Below are positions 49,521-61,130 of a stretch of 64,000 bases of DNA, in pieces. How positions within the stretch are numbered: position 1 is the first letter of the stretch; every line of letters begins with the position of its first letter. The DNA comes from Epiperipatus broadwayi (Eukaryota > Onychophora > Udeonychophora > Euonychophora > Peripatidae): contig JAQFVV010006231.1 of the NCBI GenBank assembly GCA_028023455.1, forward strand, positions 1,819,478 to 1,883,477, given 5' to 3'. Both the position numbers and the translations under genes were made by a program. The notes beneath the pieces were generated by a model, which saw only the letters and a list, made by a program, of their open reading frames with translations, ran no database searches and had not been told where the DNA came from.

Positions 49521-49523
49521 TAC

Positions 49524-49675
49524 AAATATTCTTTGTCCCTGCTGTAAACGTGACTAAAATGGCGTTTTTTAGAAGGAAATACATTTGGATCCAGTTCAAA
49601 TGCTGAGAACATTCGCTTTGTGCAGGATTCTGAACACTTTCCAAAGGTTGAGTTTTCTTCCTCACCATCAGATCC
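49524..49675 (-). CDS. Anoctamin (TMEM16) exon 1 of 11 seen: N-terminal dimerisation region
   Basis: This is the most upstream exon I can find. It is preceded by TTTTCAG and followed by GTAAGT on the minus strand. It is 152 nt and reads in frame 0 from GGA, leaving two bases (TT) for the next exon. The peptide starts acidic (GSDGEEENS) and runs into FELDPNVFPSKK and YSRDKEYL, which resembles the end of the anoctamin N-terminal cytosolic dimerisation domain just before the FF..A.RS.IV motif. Because an acceptor site precedes it, at least one more 5' exon must exist, either unrecognised at 49.7-64 kb or beyond the window. A second open frame through the same bases (MVRKKTQ...) is a shadow, since only frame 0 joins the next exon. 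Paralogue within the ANO1-7 type is not resolved. Confidence 0.85.
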
Positions 49676-49679
49676 CTGA

Positions 49680-52600
49680 AAACAGATTAACTTGGGGTAC
49701 TACATAACATTCCTTTAAAGATTATTCCATAATAGAAAGGGAGTATGTTAATCAAGATAAACCTGAGCAAAAATTAGAATTAAAATATTATTCCCTTCTC
49801 CTCAATTCTTTTTTGATAAGCTGATTTTCAATATAATTTCAAGCAAATTTTTATTATACTGTCATTAATTATTTCATTTTTTTAATTTTCAAATTATATT
49901 TACTTTATTATTCTATAATTATTATAATAATTGAAACCCTATCTTTCATTTTCTCTTTATACACTTTTATTCATGCTTTTTTTAACATTCAGATTAAAAA
50001 GTTGTTATATTTATTTTTTACTTTATATTATTATTTCAAAAGTCTCAATGTTTTTCTCAATTTAAATTTTATGTTATCATAAGAATTTTTTTCTTCTAAC
50101 TATTAAAATTCTTGTTTAAAAATAGTCATTTAAATTTTTTAATTTTTGTTTTGTTTTTATTTCCAGCTATTTAGACTTCTTATATTTCATTTCCTATCTT
50201 TATCACATAATTTTGTGCATTTATTTTATTTCTATTATGCATTAATATTGTTCAATTATTTTATTGTTTGTTAGATTTAAATGTAACCATGCAATGAACA
50301 AATTTGGTGCATTAATGCATTCTTTCTTCATGTTAATTTATGTTCTATTTTTCTTTCTCTGTGTGAGTGTATATATACATGCATACACACATATATAAAA
50401 CTAGACTGATAAATCTCCAAGCACTTTAATATTAATGCAAATTTCTTATATCAAAAATCTAATAAGATTGTGTATAAAAATTGAATTTCGTTATTATTTT
50501 ATCTTCAACTTTATGGAAGTAAATTAGAACAATGATAATTATTATCAAATTAGACATGATATTTGCCCTAGTACTTATTATTGCTCTAATCTCTTATTTA
50601 TAAAAAATATCTGACATCACATGAAACTGGGATTCATTTTTATCTGTACCATGTACAACTTTTAATATTTGAGTTATTAAAGACAATGCTTGGAAATTAT
50701 CATTCTAAGTATAACATATTTACCAGAACTGTAAAATTATATTACTACATATATGACTATTTGCCATAGCATTGTTATGTGTAACCGCTCATATCAAATG
50801 ACTATTTAAAATCTCGTTTTACACCTTATCTTTTCTACAGACTAAATCCTGTATTTATTCATACAAATATTTTTTGATATATTTAATAATAACCATCTTT
50901 CCATCTGAAATTCTTTTTATTTTAAAATGATTATTGCAAGCAAGCTTTCATTAACAAGGGCCTCTTCCATTTAAGCAAATGTAAATTTGTCTTCTTTATT
51001 TACATAAATATAATAATAAATCTTACTAGTAATGCCTGTTTCATTTCTTCTTTCATTCATTTCTTTTAAATCCCAAACATGAATCCAATAACACACACAC
51101 AAAAAAAATGCTAAAAATTACTGGAAGACTGATAAATATTATTTCATACATATGATACAATTATTTATAATTGTTATATTTTATTATATTGTCTCTTCTA
51201 CTTAGAAACCATAACAGTTATAAGAAAATAAAAGTTCACAAATTTCCAAAATTTTATTACAGTTTCTATCAATTCCTGACATTTCCACTATTTTAAAATT
51301 TATTTTATAGTTGTTTTTACAACTGCATTCTCAAATATTTAACCACTGACTTCATTTTTATTTGTTTCTTTTAACTCCAAATTTTGTCTGCTAGATTTAT
51401 TTCACTACATAGTCTTATTTTTTCGAAATCTCAATCTTTCAAGCATGTATAATCTTTCTGTTTTTTGGTTGAGATTATTTAAATGGATGCAATTTTCTGT
51501 TTATCTTTCCATAATCTGAATGATGTATTTTTAAACATTCTATAATTCTTCAATTTTCTGCCTTGTCTAGTTTTATATATATTTCCCTCCAAATCATTAT
51601 TATCAAATTCTCTGTAAAGTTTCATATTCTTTCAAATAAATATTCTAAATAATTTGGCAGATAATATGGCTCGTTTTTTTCACTTCACTGAATCTTTTCC
51701 TTTTACTTCGCAAAATTTTATTTATTTATTTTTCTTTAAATGAGTTTTTTCAACTTTTTTTTTATTTAAAATTTTTATATAAAAGCAGTTACATCCACTC
51801 ATAATTTTGAATTTAACATACAAGTTGGGAAGTATCTATCATTTGATATCTTTATATAAATTTGACTTTTAGAATTATTATCCATATATTTTGTCTAAAA
51901 AGAACATCATATTTCTAATCTTATACCATAGTATGCCTAAGGTATAGTATCTATCTTGGGTATGACAGGGCTGATATTATGGTAAAGTTATCTAAATGCT
52001 GGATAGGGGCACAATTTAATACTTGCCATAGGCCAGTTTTGTATTCTTAATTTTTTATTAATTCCAGCATAATACATGGATTTTCAAAATGTTTCCATTT
52101 GTTTTGTTGTTGTTTTTTAAAATGAAGCAACAGCATTATTTTTTCGATTATTATTTTTAATTTTTTTTTTTTTTAAAAAAAGCAACTTTTCCTGGCTTTT
52201 AGTTTAAAGGGTTATTTATTATGGCTACAAAAAAAAAAAAAAAACTACATTAATGGTATAAATTTTGAGGACTTGTAATTATCACTTTTTTTGATAGATC
52301 TTCTATAGTAGTATAGCTTTAAAAAAACTAAGATTAGCCAGACTGCTTTCTTCCTCACTCTATTATTTCTCATCCTTTTATCCCAAATAATTAATTACAG
52401 TATCTTAAAATTAATTTAAATAATTTTTTTTAGTTGTAGAGAAATAGCATTTCACAGAGAATAAAATTATCTATATTCGTTAAAATTGTAATGTTAATCT
52501 ATAAACAAATTAAAATTTTAAATATTTAGTCTGTAAACTCTTCATATAGATCCTATTTCTTATAATATCTTGACAACATTACAATAAAATTTTCATTACT

Positions 52601-53149
52601 AAAAGTAGTTTAATTCTATAAGAAAAATAGATTCACTTGAAGTAGAATATTTTATTAATGTATTATCTGCCAAAGGTTAAGTGACTAAATTGTAATCAGA
52701 TGACAATTTAAGCTTTTTGTTACATTCAAAAACTTTATTTGTATCAAAATTCATCATACAAATTCATTAGAAATGATTATTTTTCTATATACAAACAGGT
52801 CTTTAACTTATGTAAATAGTCGGTTCCACAACTTTTTGCATAAGCCAATTTATGCTTAAGTTAAATATATATATATATTGTTGTGATACAAGATGATGTG
52901 TATAAAAGCAATATGTCAGCTATAGGGCGCCATCATTAATATCATTATCAGAGTAGTGGTTACATTAAAATGTATATATGTGATTGTTGGATTTTGTTAA
53001 CCATTTCTCACGTAAATTTATATTTACCTTTACTTTTTATCCATTATAATATATTTATTGTAATGGACATTAGGCACACCAATATCCAACACCAGAGGGC
53101 GTCAAGGTGTTTGATAATAAAGAGAGAATATATAATAGTGACCATAACT
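49680..53149. other. T-rich and A-rich non-coding sequence 5' of the first visible exon
   Basis: Probably intron of the anoctamin gene, because exon 1 seen here has an acceptor site. Long T-rich tracts and (TA)n. No 5' exon with a convincing anoctamin peptide, and no CpG-rich promoter-like patch. Confidence 0.5.
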
Positions 53150-55870
53150 TCTTTGTAATAGTAATGGTTAGTAATGTGATGTAGAATAGAAATAAAAGTA
53201 GAAACAATAGTGAAAGATGTGGATGGAAAGTGAATGATAAGAATAAGTTGGAAGAATATAAAATACAAGTTGAAAAAACCATGGAAGAATTGGTTGGAGA
53301 TGAGTATAAGGACTGGTGTGATGAAATAGAAAAAGTGGCAAATAGGTGAGAATAGTCAGAAGAATAAAAGTAATAAAAATATTAGAGTTAATAAAAGTGT
53401 AAAAAAGAGGGGAAAAGCATGCAGAGAATTTAAGTGTGCTATTAAGAACAAAGAAAGTGAAAAAGATATTAATGCTAAATGGGAAAAGTACTTAGAAAAT
53501 AAGAAGTTGATTAAAATAGATAATTATAGAGAATGAAATTGAATAGTAAATTGTTGGAGGATATTAACAAAAGTGGAAGAGATAGGAATAAAAAATTTTG
53601 AATTACATTAAAAGGAGAAATGTAGGGGAGAGAGAAATAGTATTACTAGACGATGCGGGAATAGAGTGTAGCTCTAGAGAAAAATTATAGAGAATCTTAA
53701 ATAGGTATGTGATGGATATAGATAAGATGTTAGATGTGAAGGATAGAGTGACAGAAAATATGAAAGCATATAGTAATGGGAATATTAGGTTTCAGAAAAT
53801 GAACTGAATGAGGCAGAGAAAAAATTGAAAAGTGGAAAGGCAAGAGGTTTAGATGGATGGGCTGGAAAAAATTGAAAAGTGGAAAGGCAAGAGGTTTAGA
53901 TGGATGGGCAGCAGAGATGGTAATGAATTTAGGGCATAGGGTAAAAGTAAAGCTATTATCATGTTTTAATAAGATAGCACAAAATACAATTTTTCTGGGT
54001 AGTTGGAATAATACAAGAGTAAGATTATTTTATTATTTAAAGGAAAGGGTAAGGATCATAGAAAGTTAAACAATTATAGACCAATAGTGGTAACATCAGA
54101 TTTACATAAAGTTTTCTCAAATATGGTGGCTGGAAGAGTTGCAAAATGGATGGAAGAAAATAATGTATTGGGGGAAATGCAAGGAGGTTTTAGATCAGAT
54201 AGGCGTATAGGAGATAGTTTATTTGTAGTTGCACAGCTTATGGGTATGAGTAGGAATTCAGGTAGATATTTATATATGAGTTTTATAGATATACAGAAGG
54301 CATATGATAGAGTAAATAGAAATAGATTATGGGTAAGTTTAGAAAATTTGGGAATGGATTAAGCTTTGGTGGATATTATTAAGAAATTATATGAAAATAA
54401 TTATTATGCATATCAATTAGGGGATATAGAATCAGTTAAAGTTAAAAATGGGGTGGCACTAAGGCATGGATGCTCTATGTCACCTATTTTGTTTTTATTG
54501 TATTTGAGTGAAATGAAGAGAGCAATAGAAAGACTAGGGAAGAGGGATAAAGATACTGTTAATAGGTGGCAAGGGAGTATATACTTTGTCGGGTCTTTTT
54601 TTTTTTTTGCAGATAATGTCTTTTTGTGTGCAGAAAGAAGAGAAGATATGGAAGTTATGCTGAGGACATGTGTAAGGGTGGGTAAAGAGATGGGGATTAA
54701 ATTTAGTGAAGAAAAATCAAATATAATGATGGCAACTGGGGAAAGAGAAGACGAAGAATTTTTAGTGGGGGATATAAAGTTAAGTGTAGGGAATAGATAT
54801 AGTTATTTGGGAATCATCTTAAGTAATCAGAAAAATTGTTTGGATGAATGGGAGAAAAAATTGATAAATGAAGCAAAAAAAAAAGGGGGACTGATAAAGA
54901 AATTAACAGTGTTTTCATATAATAAATATGATGTATCTATAATTGTATGGAAGGGAGTTGCAATAGCAGGGTTAACATATGGCAATGATGTGTTATGTGT
55001 TAGTAAAGGGGTATTAGATTACTTAGAAAAAGTACAAAGGGAAGTACAAAGACATGCATTAGATGCAGATGAGTGGACAGCAAATGAAGGCAATTCAAGG
55101 AGAAATGGAATGGTCAAGTTTTTATATGAGAGAAGCAAAAAGCAAAATGAATATAGCAGGCAACAAGATGGGTGAGAAAGGTAATGCAGTATGCAGAAGA
55201 TTTGGATAAAGAATTTATATCAGTATACTTGTACAAAAGGTGGGATGATTGTGTTAAGAGGATTGTTGAGTGCTCTAGTGGTAAGAAATGTGATAGAAGA
55301 ATAGATGCATTAATAAAGAATAGGGAGTTGGAGAGATGGAAAACTAGTATGAAGAGTAAAAAGAGTTTAAATATATATAGAAGTAAACGGAACATTGGGT
55401 GGGAGTTAATTTATGATAATAGCAAGGAAAGTAGTTTATTGTCTAAGGCTCGAACGGGATCTTTAGCAACAAGTAAATATACCTGTAAATGGATAAATAT
55501 GGATGATTTAGTCTGCAAGTTGTGTAAGGAAGGCATAGAAAATATTAGGCATCTGTTAATTCAATGTAAATGCTTGAAAGCAGAAAGCGTACAAATAATG
55601 AAGTTATGGAAGAATAAATATGAACAAAGTGATTATACAGAAAGTGGGTTATTGGTTTTTATGTTGGTTTGGGAAAAGATAAGGGTGATTTAGATATTAA
55701 GGCCATGGAGTTGACAAAGATTATGTTGTGTAAATGGGATGGAGCAGATTATGGGAAAACTTAGGGTGGCAAATGGAAAGGGAAGGTAAAATGGTTAACT
55801 GGTTTCTCTAGGCATAGTTGCTGAGAGATTCCTGACTTCGTATAAGAAGTCACAGTGCATCACATCAGAT
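53150..55870 (+). mobile_element. LINE copy 1: linker, reverse transcriptase and C-terminal finger, with breaks
   Basis: Plus strand. The pre-RT linker is at 53175-53345 (KLEEYKIQVEKTMEELVGD, W-DEIEKVANR). KSGKARGLDGWAAEM begins RT at 53857. 54087-54362 holds GGFRSDRRIGDSLFVV and FIDIQKAYDRVNRNRLW. 54366-55175 holds GVALRHGCSMSPILF, then FFFFADNVFLCAE and GIKFSEEKSN. 55172-55693 holds a C-terminal finger CKLCKEGIENIRHLLIQC. The catalytic FADD is FADN. A 47-bp duplication at 53824-53917 and several stops split the frame. The 3' end is GAGATTCCTGAC... then GTGCATCACATCAGATCACA. The endonuclease is missing (5' truncation). Confidence 0.9.
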
Positions 55871-55874
55871 CACA

Positions 55875-57420
55875 TCACATACAATTAGGGAATATAGAAT
55901 CAGTTAAAGTTAAAAATGATTAGGGAATATAGAATCAGTTAAAGTTAAAAATGGGGTGGGACTAAGGCAAGGATGCCCTAGGTCACCTATTTTGTTTTTG
56001 TTGTATTTGAGAGAAATGGAGAGAGCAATAGAAAGATTAGGAAGAGGAATAGAGATACCATTAATAGGTGGCAAAGGGAATATATACATTATCTGGTCTT
56101 TTATTTGCAGATGATGTCTTTTTGTGTGCAGAAAGAAGGGAAGATATGGAAGTTATGCTGAGGACATGCACAAGGGTGGGTACAGAGATGGGGATTAAGT
56201 TTAGTGAAAAAAAATCAAAAGTAATGATGATTAATACTGGAGAAAGAGAAGACAAAGAATTTTTATTGGGGGATGTAAAGTTAAGTGTGGTGAATAGATA
56301 TAATTATTTGGGAATTGTCTTAAGTAATCAGAGAAATTGCTTAAATGAATGGGAGAAAAAATGGATAAATGAAGCAAAGAAAAGAAAGGGATTGATAAAG
56401 AAATTAACAGTGTTTTCAAATAATAAATATGATATAGCTAGAATTGTATAGAGATGGGAGTGGCGGTAGCAGGGTTAACATATGGTAATGATGCATTATG
56501 TGTTAGTAACGGGGTATTAGATTACTTGAAAAAGTGCAAAGAGAAGTAGGAAGACATGCATTAGATGCAGATGTGTGGATGGCAAAGAAAGCAATTCATG
56601 GAGAAATGGGATGGTCAAGTTTTTATATGAGGGATGCAAAAAGCAAAATGAAAATGTTTGGTAGATTGCAGTTTATGGATAATAAAAGAATAGCCAAAAT
56701 TGTATTTAATTGGATTATGAATAAAGGGTAGATAACAAGATGGGTGAGGAAGGTAGCGTGATATGCAGAAGATTTGGGTAAAGAATTTATGTCAGTATAC
56801 TTGTACAAAAGGTGGGATGGTTGTGTTAGGAGAATTGTTGAGTGTTATAGTGGTAAGGAATGGGATAGAAGAATAGATGCATTAATAAAGAATAGGAGTT
56901 GGAGAGATGGAGAACTAATATGGAGAGTAAAAATTGTTTAAATATATATAGAAGTAAATGGAATATTAGGTGCGAGTTAATTTATGATAATAGCAAGGAA
57001 AGTGGTTTACTGTTTAAGGCTCAACTGGGATCTTTAGCAACAGGGGATTATATACGTAACTGGAAAAACATGAAAGATTTAGTCTGCAAGTTGTGTAAGG
57101 AAGGCATAGAAAATATTAGGCATCTGTTAATTCAATGTAAATGCTTGAAATCAGAAAGGATACAAATAATAAAGTTGTGGAAGAATAAATATAAGGAAAG
57201 TGATTATACAGAAAGTGGGTTATTGATTTTTATGCTGGATTTGGGAAAAGATAATGGGGTGTTAAATATAAAGGCCATGGAGTTGACAAAGATTATGTTG
57301 TGGAAATGGGATGGAGCAGGATATGGGAAAACTTAGGGTGGGGAATAGAAAGGGAAGGTAAAGTGGCTAACATGTTTCTCTGGGCATTGTTGCTGATCAC
57401 AGTGCATAACAGAGAATATA
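55875..57420 (+). mobile_element. LINE copy 2, 5'-truncated inside the reverse transcriptase
   Basis: Directly after copy 1 and in the same orientation. It begins at the GNIESVKVKNG segment, which is duplicated over 36 bp (55884-55955). It continues GVGLRQGCPRSPILF and 56068-56451 with an intact LLFADDVFLCAE box and GIKFSEKKSK. 56899-57336 carries the finger CKLCKEGIENIRHLLIQC. Stops near 56450 and 56730 break it. Its own 3' end is damaged: the CCTGACTCC segment is lost before GATCACAGTGCATAAC. Confidence 0.9.
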
Positions 57421-57835
57421 CACTAAATGAAAAAATGTGGGTGATTTAGTCTGCAAGTTATATAAGGAAGACATAGAAAATATTAGGCATCTGTTAATTG
57501 AATGAATAAATGTTTGCAAGTAGAAAGAGCACAAATAATGAAGTTGTGGGAAAATAAATATAAACAAAGAATTATATAGAAGGTAGGTTCTTGGTTTTTA
57601 TGTTGGTTTTGGAAAAAGATATGGGGGATTTATATATAAAGGCCATGGAGTTGACAAAGATTACATTGAGGAAATGGGATGGAGCAGAATAGAGAAGAAT
57701 ATGGGAAAAACATAGGGCAGGGAATGGAAAAAGGGGTAAAGTGGCTAACAGATTTCTCTGGGCATGGTAACTGAGATTCCTGACTCCGAAAAAGGAGAAG
57801 TCACAGTGCATCTCATCTCATCATCTCATCTCACC
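57421..57835 (+). mobile_element. LINE copy 3, 3' terminal fragment
   Basis: It starts in the C-terminal finger region (VCKLYKEDIENIRHLL-like codons at about 57450). It runs to the family 3' end, GAGATTCCTGACTCCGAAAA, AGTGCATC and a (TCATC/CATCT)n tail at 57810-57832. It is the shortest of three head-to-tail copies. The finger's second cysteine is a tyrosine here. Confidence 0.8.
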
Positions 57836-59650
57836 AGACAAAAAAGAATTATTATTCTAAATCGTTTCCACTAAACTAATCTAAATTTATTTGCGTAATG
57901 GACATATTCATAACAATAAAGTAGTTGTTGTACTTCACAAACATCCACACAATATAAAGAATCCTTTATTATTACATTTAAATGGACTAAAATACTAATG
58001 ATAGAAAGATAAAGGTATAATAATAATGAGACTTATTTCTTACATTATTAATAAATTGAACTGTAAATGTACAAATTAAAGTATAATAAATATTTTATTG
58101 ATTCTCTTATAACACAATCTAATGAATCTATTTGATAAGAATTTAAACTTCTATCATATTACTTCCTAATCTTTACTCCAAATCCTTTCCAATCAATATT
58201 TGATTAACTAAATCTTACTCTAAATAACAAAGTAATCTTATTAGAGGTATGCATGAAAATGCCTTATTATTATTGATATAATGATTCCAAAGGGACCTCC
58301 TGAACTACAGCTCAATAAAGGACAACATCAGAACTCAAGCTAGGGTAAGTAATGTAACATAGAGATTACCTGCCACCAATATGCAAGAAGCTCCATCCCT
58401 AATTTTATTCTAGGAGATGGCCTGGAAAAGGGGCATAACCAAGATTGGCAAATAACTTTCTCACAATTTTAAATTACTCAGAGCAAAAACTAAACTTAAA
58501 TTATCATACCAATAAAAGATTTGACTCTTTTAATTATTAACTAACCACCCTAAAAATCCTTGTACAGGGATTGACCAAATCAAGATTCAACAGATCACAT
58601 GAAAGATAATATCAAAATTATATATAAAGGAATTTAAATTATTATATATTATGAACAAATATAATTATTTTATATTAGAATCATGCTCCATTGCTTTTAA
58701 TGTTATTTTCCTAGTCATTTGAGACATTAGCAAATAAATGAGTCTAATTGCATTTAATTTACAAAAGAGTTCATAATTATCCAGTTAGAAACTTATTGCA
58801 CTGTTACATGGAGAAAATCTGATATAGATTCTTGAGTTGGTCTATAACACATTAGAATTTGGATTATCCAGATTAAAAGTATTGGTGAGAGAGATACAGC
58901 CATTAATAATAACATAATGTTCATAGCTTATATATATGTATACAACAGTAATTGTCCATTCCCCAGCTGAAGTGTTTTGGCTAGCTAGCAATTGAATCTC
59001 ATTCTTTGGGTGATGATGCTTCCTTCATCTTTTGGCCTCTGAAAATACAATTGTGGAAAAAGCATCCCCCAAGAGGAATTGTGGGTTTAATTAGCCAGCA
59101 TACATTGGAACTTCTCTGAGATAAAAAAAAAAAACCCCACAAAATAATCATATTATAAATCAATTTATTTATAGTCTTTGCAGAGATCTCCTCGTCCTTT
59201 CACTTAATATTTTCTTTTTCAACTTTCACACTTTCATTCTATTTTTATGAGCAGTAACAAAAAAAATGTCCTAGCAATATTTTCTCCTTTATTACTTAAA
59301 ATTCCTTATCTTTCTGGCTTAGATTTTCAAAATCCTGCATCCTTAATTTGCAATGTAATCAATGACTCATTTGTAAAGAGCAAAATCAATGAAATTATTT
59401 GTGTAACCCTCAAAACAATGGAGGGAATTTAGAAGTGCACTTTCAGAGATAAAAAATATAATTTTGATTTATTTCTTTATAACTAAAAAATTATTTATTT
59501 AAAAATCAATAATTAATACTTAAAAATAAATGGTTTAATTCTTTTCTCACATCAAGTTAATGAAAGAACTCTATTGGTAAAAGATTTTAAAAATGCATTC
59601 TTTCTTTATTCATTTGTAATTCAATAGATAGGGAAAATCCACTATGCAGG
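57836..59650. other. Non-coding, nothing firmly recognised
   Basis: AT-rich. 58270-58470 is less AT-rich (GATGGCCTGGAAAAGGGGCA) and could be a decayed repeat, but I find no partner copy in the window. The plus-strand frame at 59247-59432 resembles no known protein. Confidence 0.4.
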
Positions 59651-59660
59651 AAATATTATA

Positions 59661-59791
59661 AAATTATAACTACTTTAAAGATTTACAGGCACTATTCACA
59701 GCACTAAGGTAGATATGTTTTAGTGCTAGGAATATGACCAGCCTGGTTGAAAGCAGTGTCAAGTTGTAAATCTGTAAAGTAGTTATAATTT
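59661..59791. repeat. 131-bp inverted repeat
   Basis: AAATTATAACTACTTTA..GATTTAC at the left pairs with GTAAATC..TAAAGTAGTTATAATTT at the right, giving 26-bp arms with two mismatches. A second small stem lies inside (AGCACTAA facing TTAGTGCT). Non-coding and MITE-like in structure. Confidence 0.8.
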
Positions 59792-60095
59792 CATAATCCT
59801 CCCTGAATGTATAATTAAAATTATATTTGTAAAATGAATAAATAGAGTTATTTATACATGAATGAATACAAAACAAAAGATCTTTCAGTCAGGTTATGTG
59901 TAAAAAGTAAAGTGATTTACCACAAAGTATTTTTTTAACACTGTAAACAAATATTTAGTTTCAGAGATCTAAATAATTTTGTTAATATTATGATTGTTAT
60001 ATTTGTATTGTTTATGAATAAATATTCAGTTATTTAATATAGAACTTTTTTCATTTTGATATTTATAAGATAATTCATAGTAGGCATATAGAAAC

Positions 60096-60540
60096 AAATC
60101 TTCTTACACTTTTTCAGCAAAAACTTTTTATTATTACTATTACAGTTTCAATTGTACCTTGCAGTCTTCATCAGATCTACAAAATTCAAATACACATAAC
60201 AATATAACCATTACATAATACATTTCATATTTTATACAAATTTATCAATTCTCAAAATTATTACTATTCTATTAACTTCTTAAAATTATTTAATACATAT
60301 TACATCTGTTCTACATAATTACTTTTCTAATTTTTAATTATTAATTACTCTTTCCTATCTTCCTATTATTCTAATATCCATAATATTTTATTTTATACAT
60401 ATTATCTTTTATACGTATCATATTTTACATCATACACTAACCATACCTTTTTTACTACCCCAATTTTATTACCCATATCACTATTAATATGACATTCTTT
60501 ATTCTAAAAAGTTTTTGCTGAAAAAAGTGTAAAAAGATTT
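60096..60540 (-). mobile_element. 445-bp element with ~34-bp terminal inverted repeats and a CTGATGA...GAAAC motif
   Basis: AAATCTTCTTACACTTTTTC AGC at 60096 is matched inverted at 60506-60540 (GCTGAAAAAAGTGTAAAAAG), continuing through AAAAACTTTTT. On the minus strand inside the left end, CTGATGA-AGACTGCAAGGTACAATT-GAAAC (about 60147-60176) has the spacing of hammerhead ribozyme core boxes. That motif pair is known from the terminal repeats of Penelope-like elements. The intended stem II does not pair well. No ORF. Confidence 0.6.
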
Positions 60541-60854
60541 ATTTGAATTGCAATATTGTAAATGAAGATAGCAGAAATAAAGGAAAGGAAGGAGAAAAGT
60601 GTTTGTAAGGATTATATATAAATTATCTTGTAGTTAGTGATTACTTAAGTACAGCTCCTTTTTTTCCATTTCATGCTCATTATCTATCATTTGCAAATAT
60701 TTTTATGAATATGGTTATAATAGCAATCTCCAATCAATACTACTCAATTAGTATTTATTCAAAAATATACATTCTAATTCCATTCCATTTTATATGAGCA
60801 TGCTTATAGTTTGGTTAAGTTCATAATGAGCTTATTCCATAACTATAAAAATAA

Positions 60855-60982
60855 TAAAATACAGATTATTTCTAAGGTTAGTTAAAATTTTATTTATAAA
60901 ATACAGATTATTTCTAAGGTTAGTTAAAATTTTATTTATAAAATGCAGATTATTTCTAAGGTTAGTTAAAATTTTATTTATA
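60855..60982. repeat. Three tandem copies of a 42-bp unit
   Basis: The unit contains CAGATTATTTCTAAGGTTAG and TTAAAATTTTATTTATAAAAT. Copies start their CAGATT at 60862, 60904 and 60946. They are almost identical, so the array is recent. Non-coding. Confidence 0.95.
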
Positions 60983-61019
60983 TGTACAAAAAAAGTGAAA
61001 GTTGAACAGCAGGATTAAA

Positions 61020-61130
61020 ATAATTTGAATGGTTAAAACAATCTCTAATAATAATCTAACCAAATCACTGAAAGGTCCTAAGTTCAATTCCTCACCATTT
61101 TTCAAATCAAGCCAAGGTGGATACACCTGA
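61020..61130 (+). repeat. tRNA-derived SINE-like repeat
   Basis: GAATGGTTAAAACAATCTC (A-box-like) is followed by AAGGTCCTAAGTTCAATTCC (B-box-like GTTCAATTC). It ends near GGTGGATACACCTGAAGAAA. Boundaries are uncertain, and the tRNA of origin cannot be named. Confidence 0.45.

Noticed and set aside
49456-49668. 70-codon frame starting MVRKKTQPL
   Set aside because: It overlaps anoctamin exon 1 in another frame. Only the GSDGEEENS frame joins exon 2 and gives the family motif.
53044-53282. Two overlapping minus-strand hydrophobic frames
   Set aside because: T-rich antisense of an A-rich LINE 5' region; no signal peptide or family pattern that would make them membrane proteins.
55114-56808. 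Minus-strand frames over LINE copies 1 and 2
   Set aside because: Same reason: the reverse complement of an A-rich coding strand gives open Leu/Phe/Ser-rich frames.
59247-59432. 61-codon plus-strand frame
   Set aside because: No recognisable motif, AT-rich codons, no support from context.
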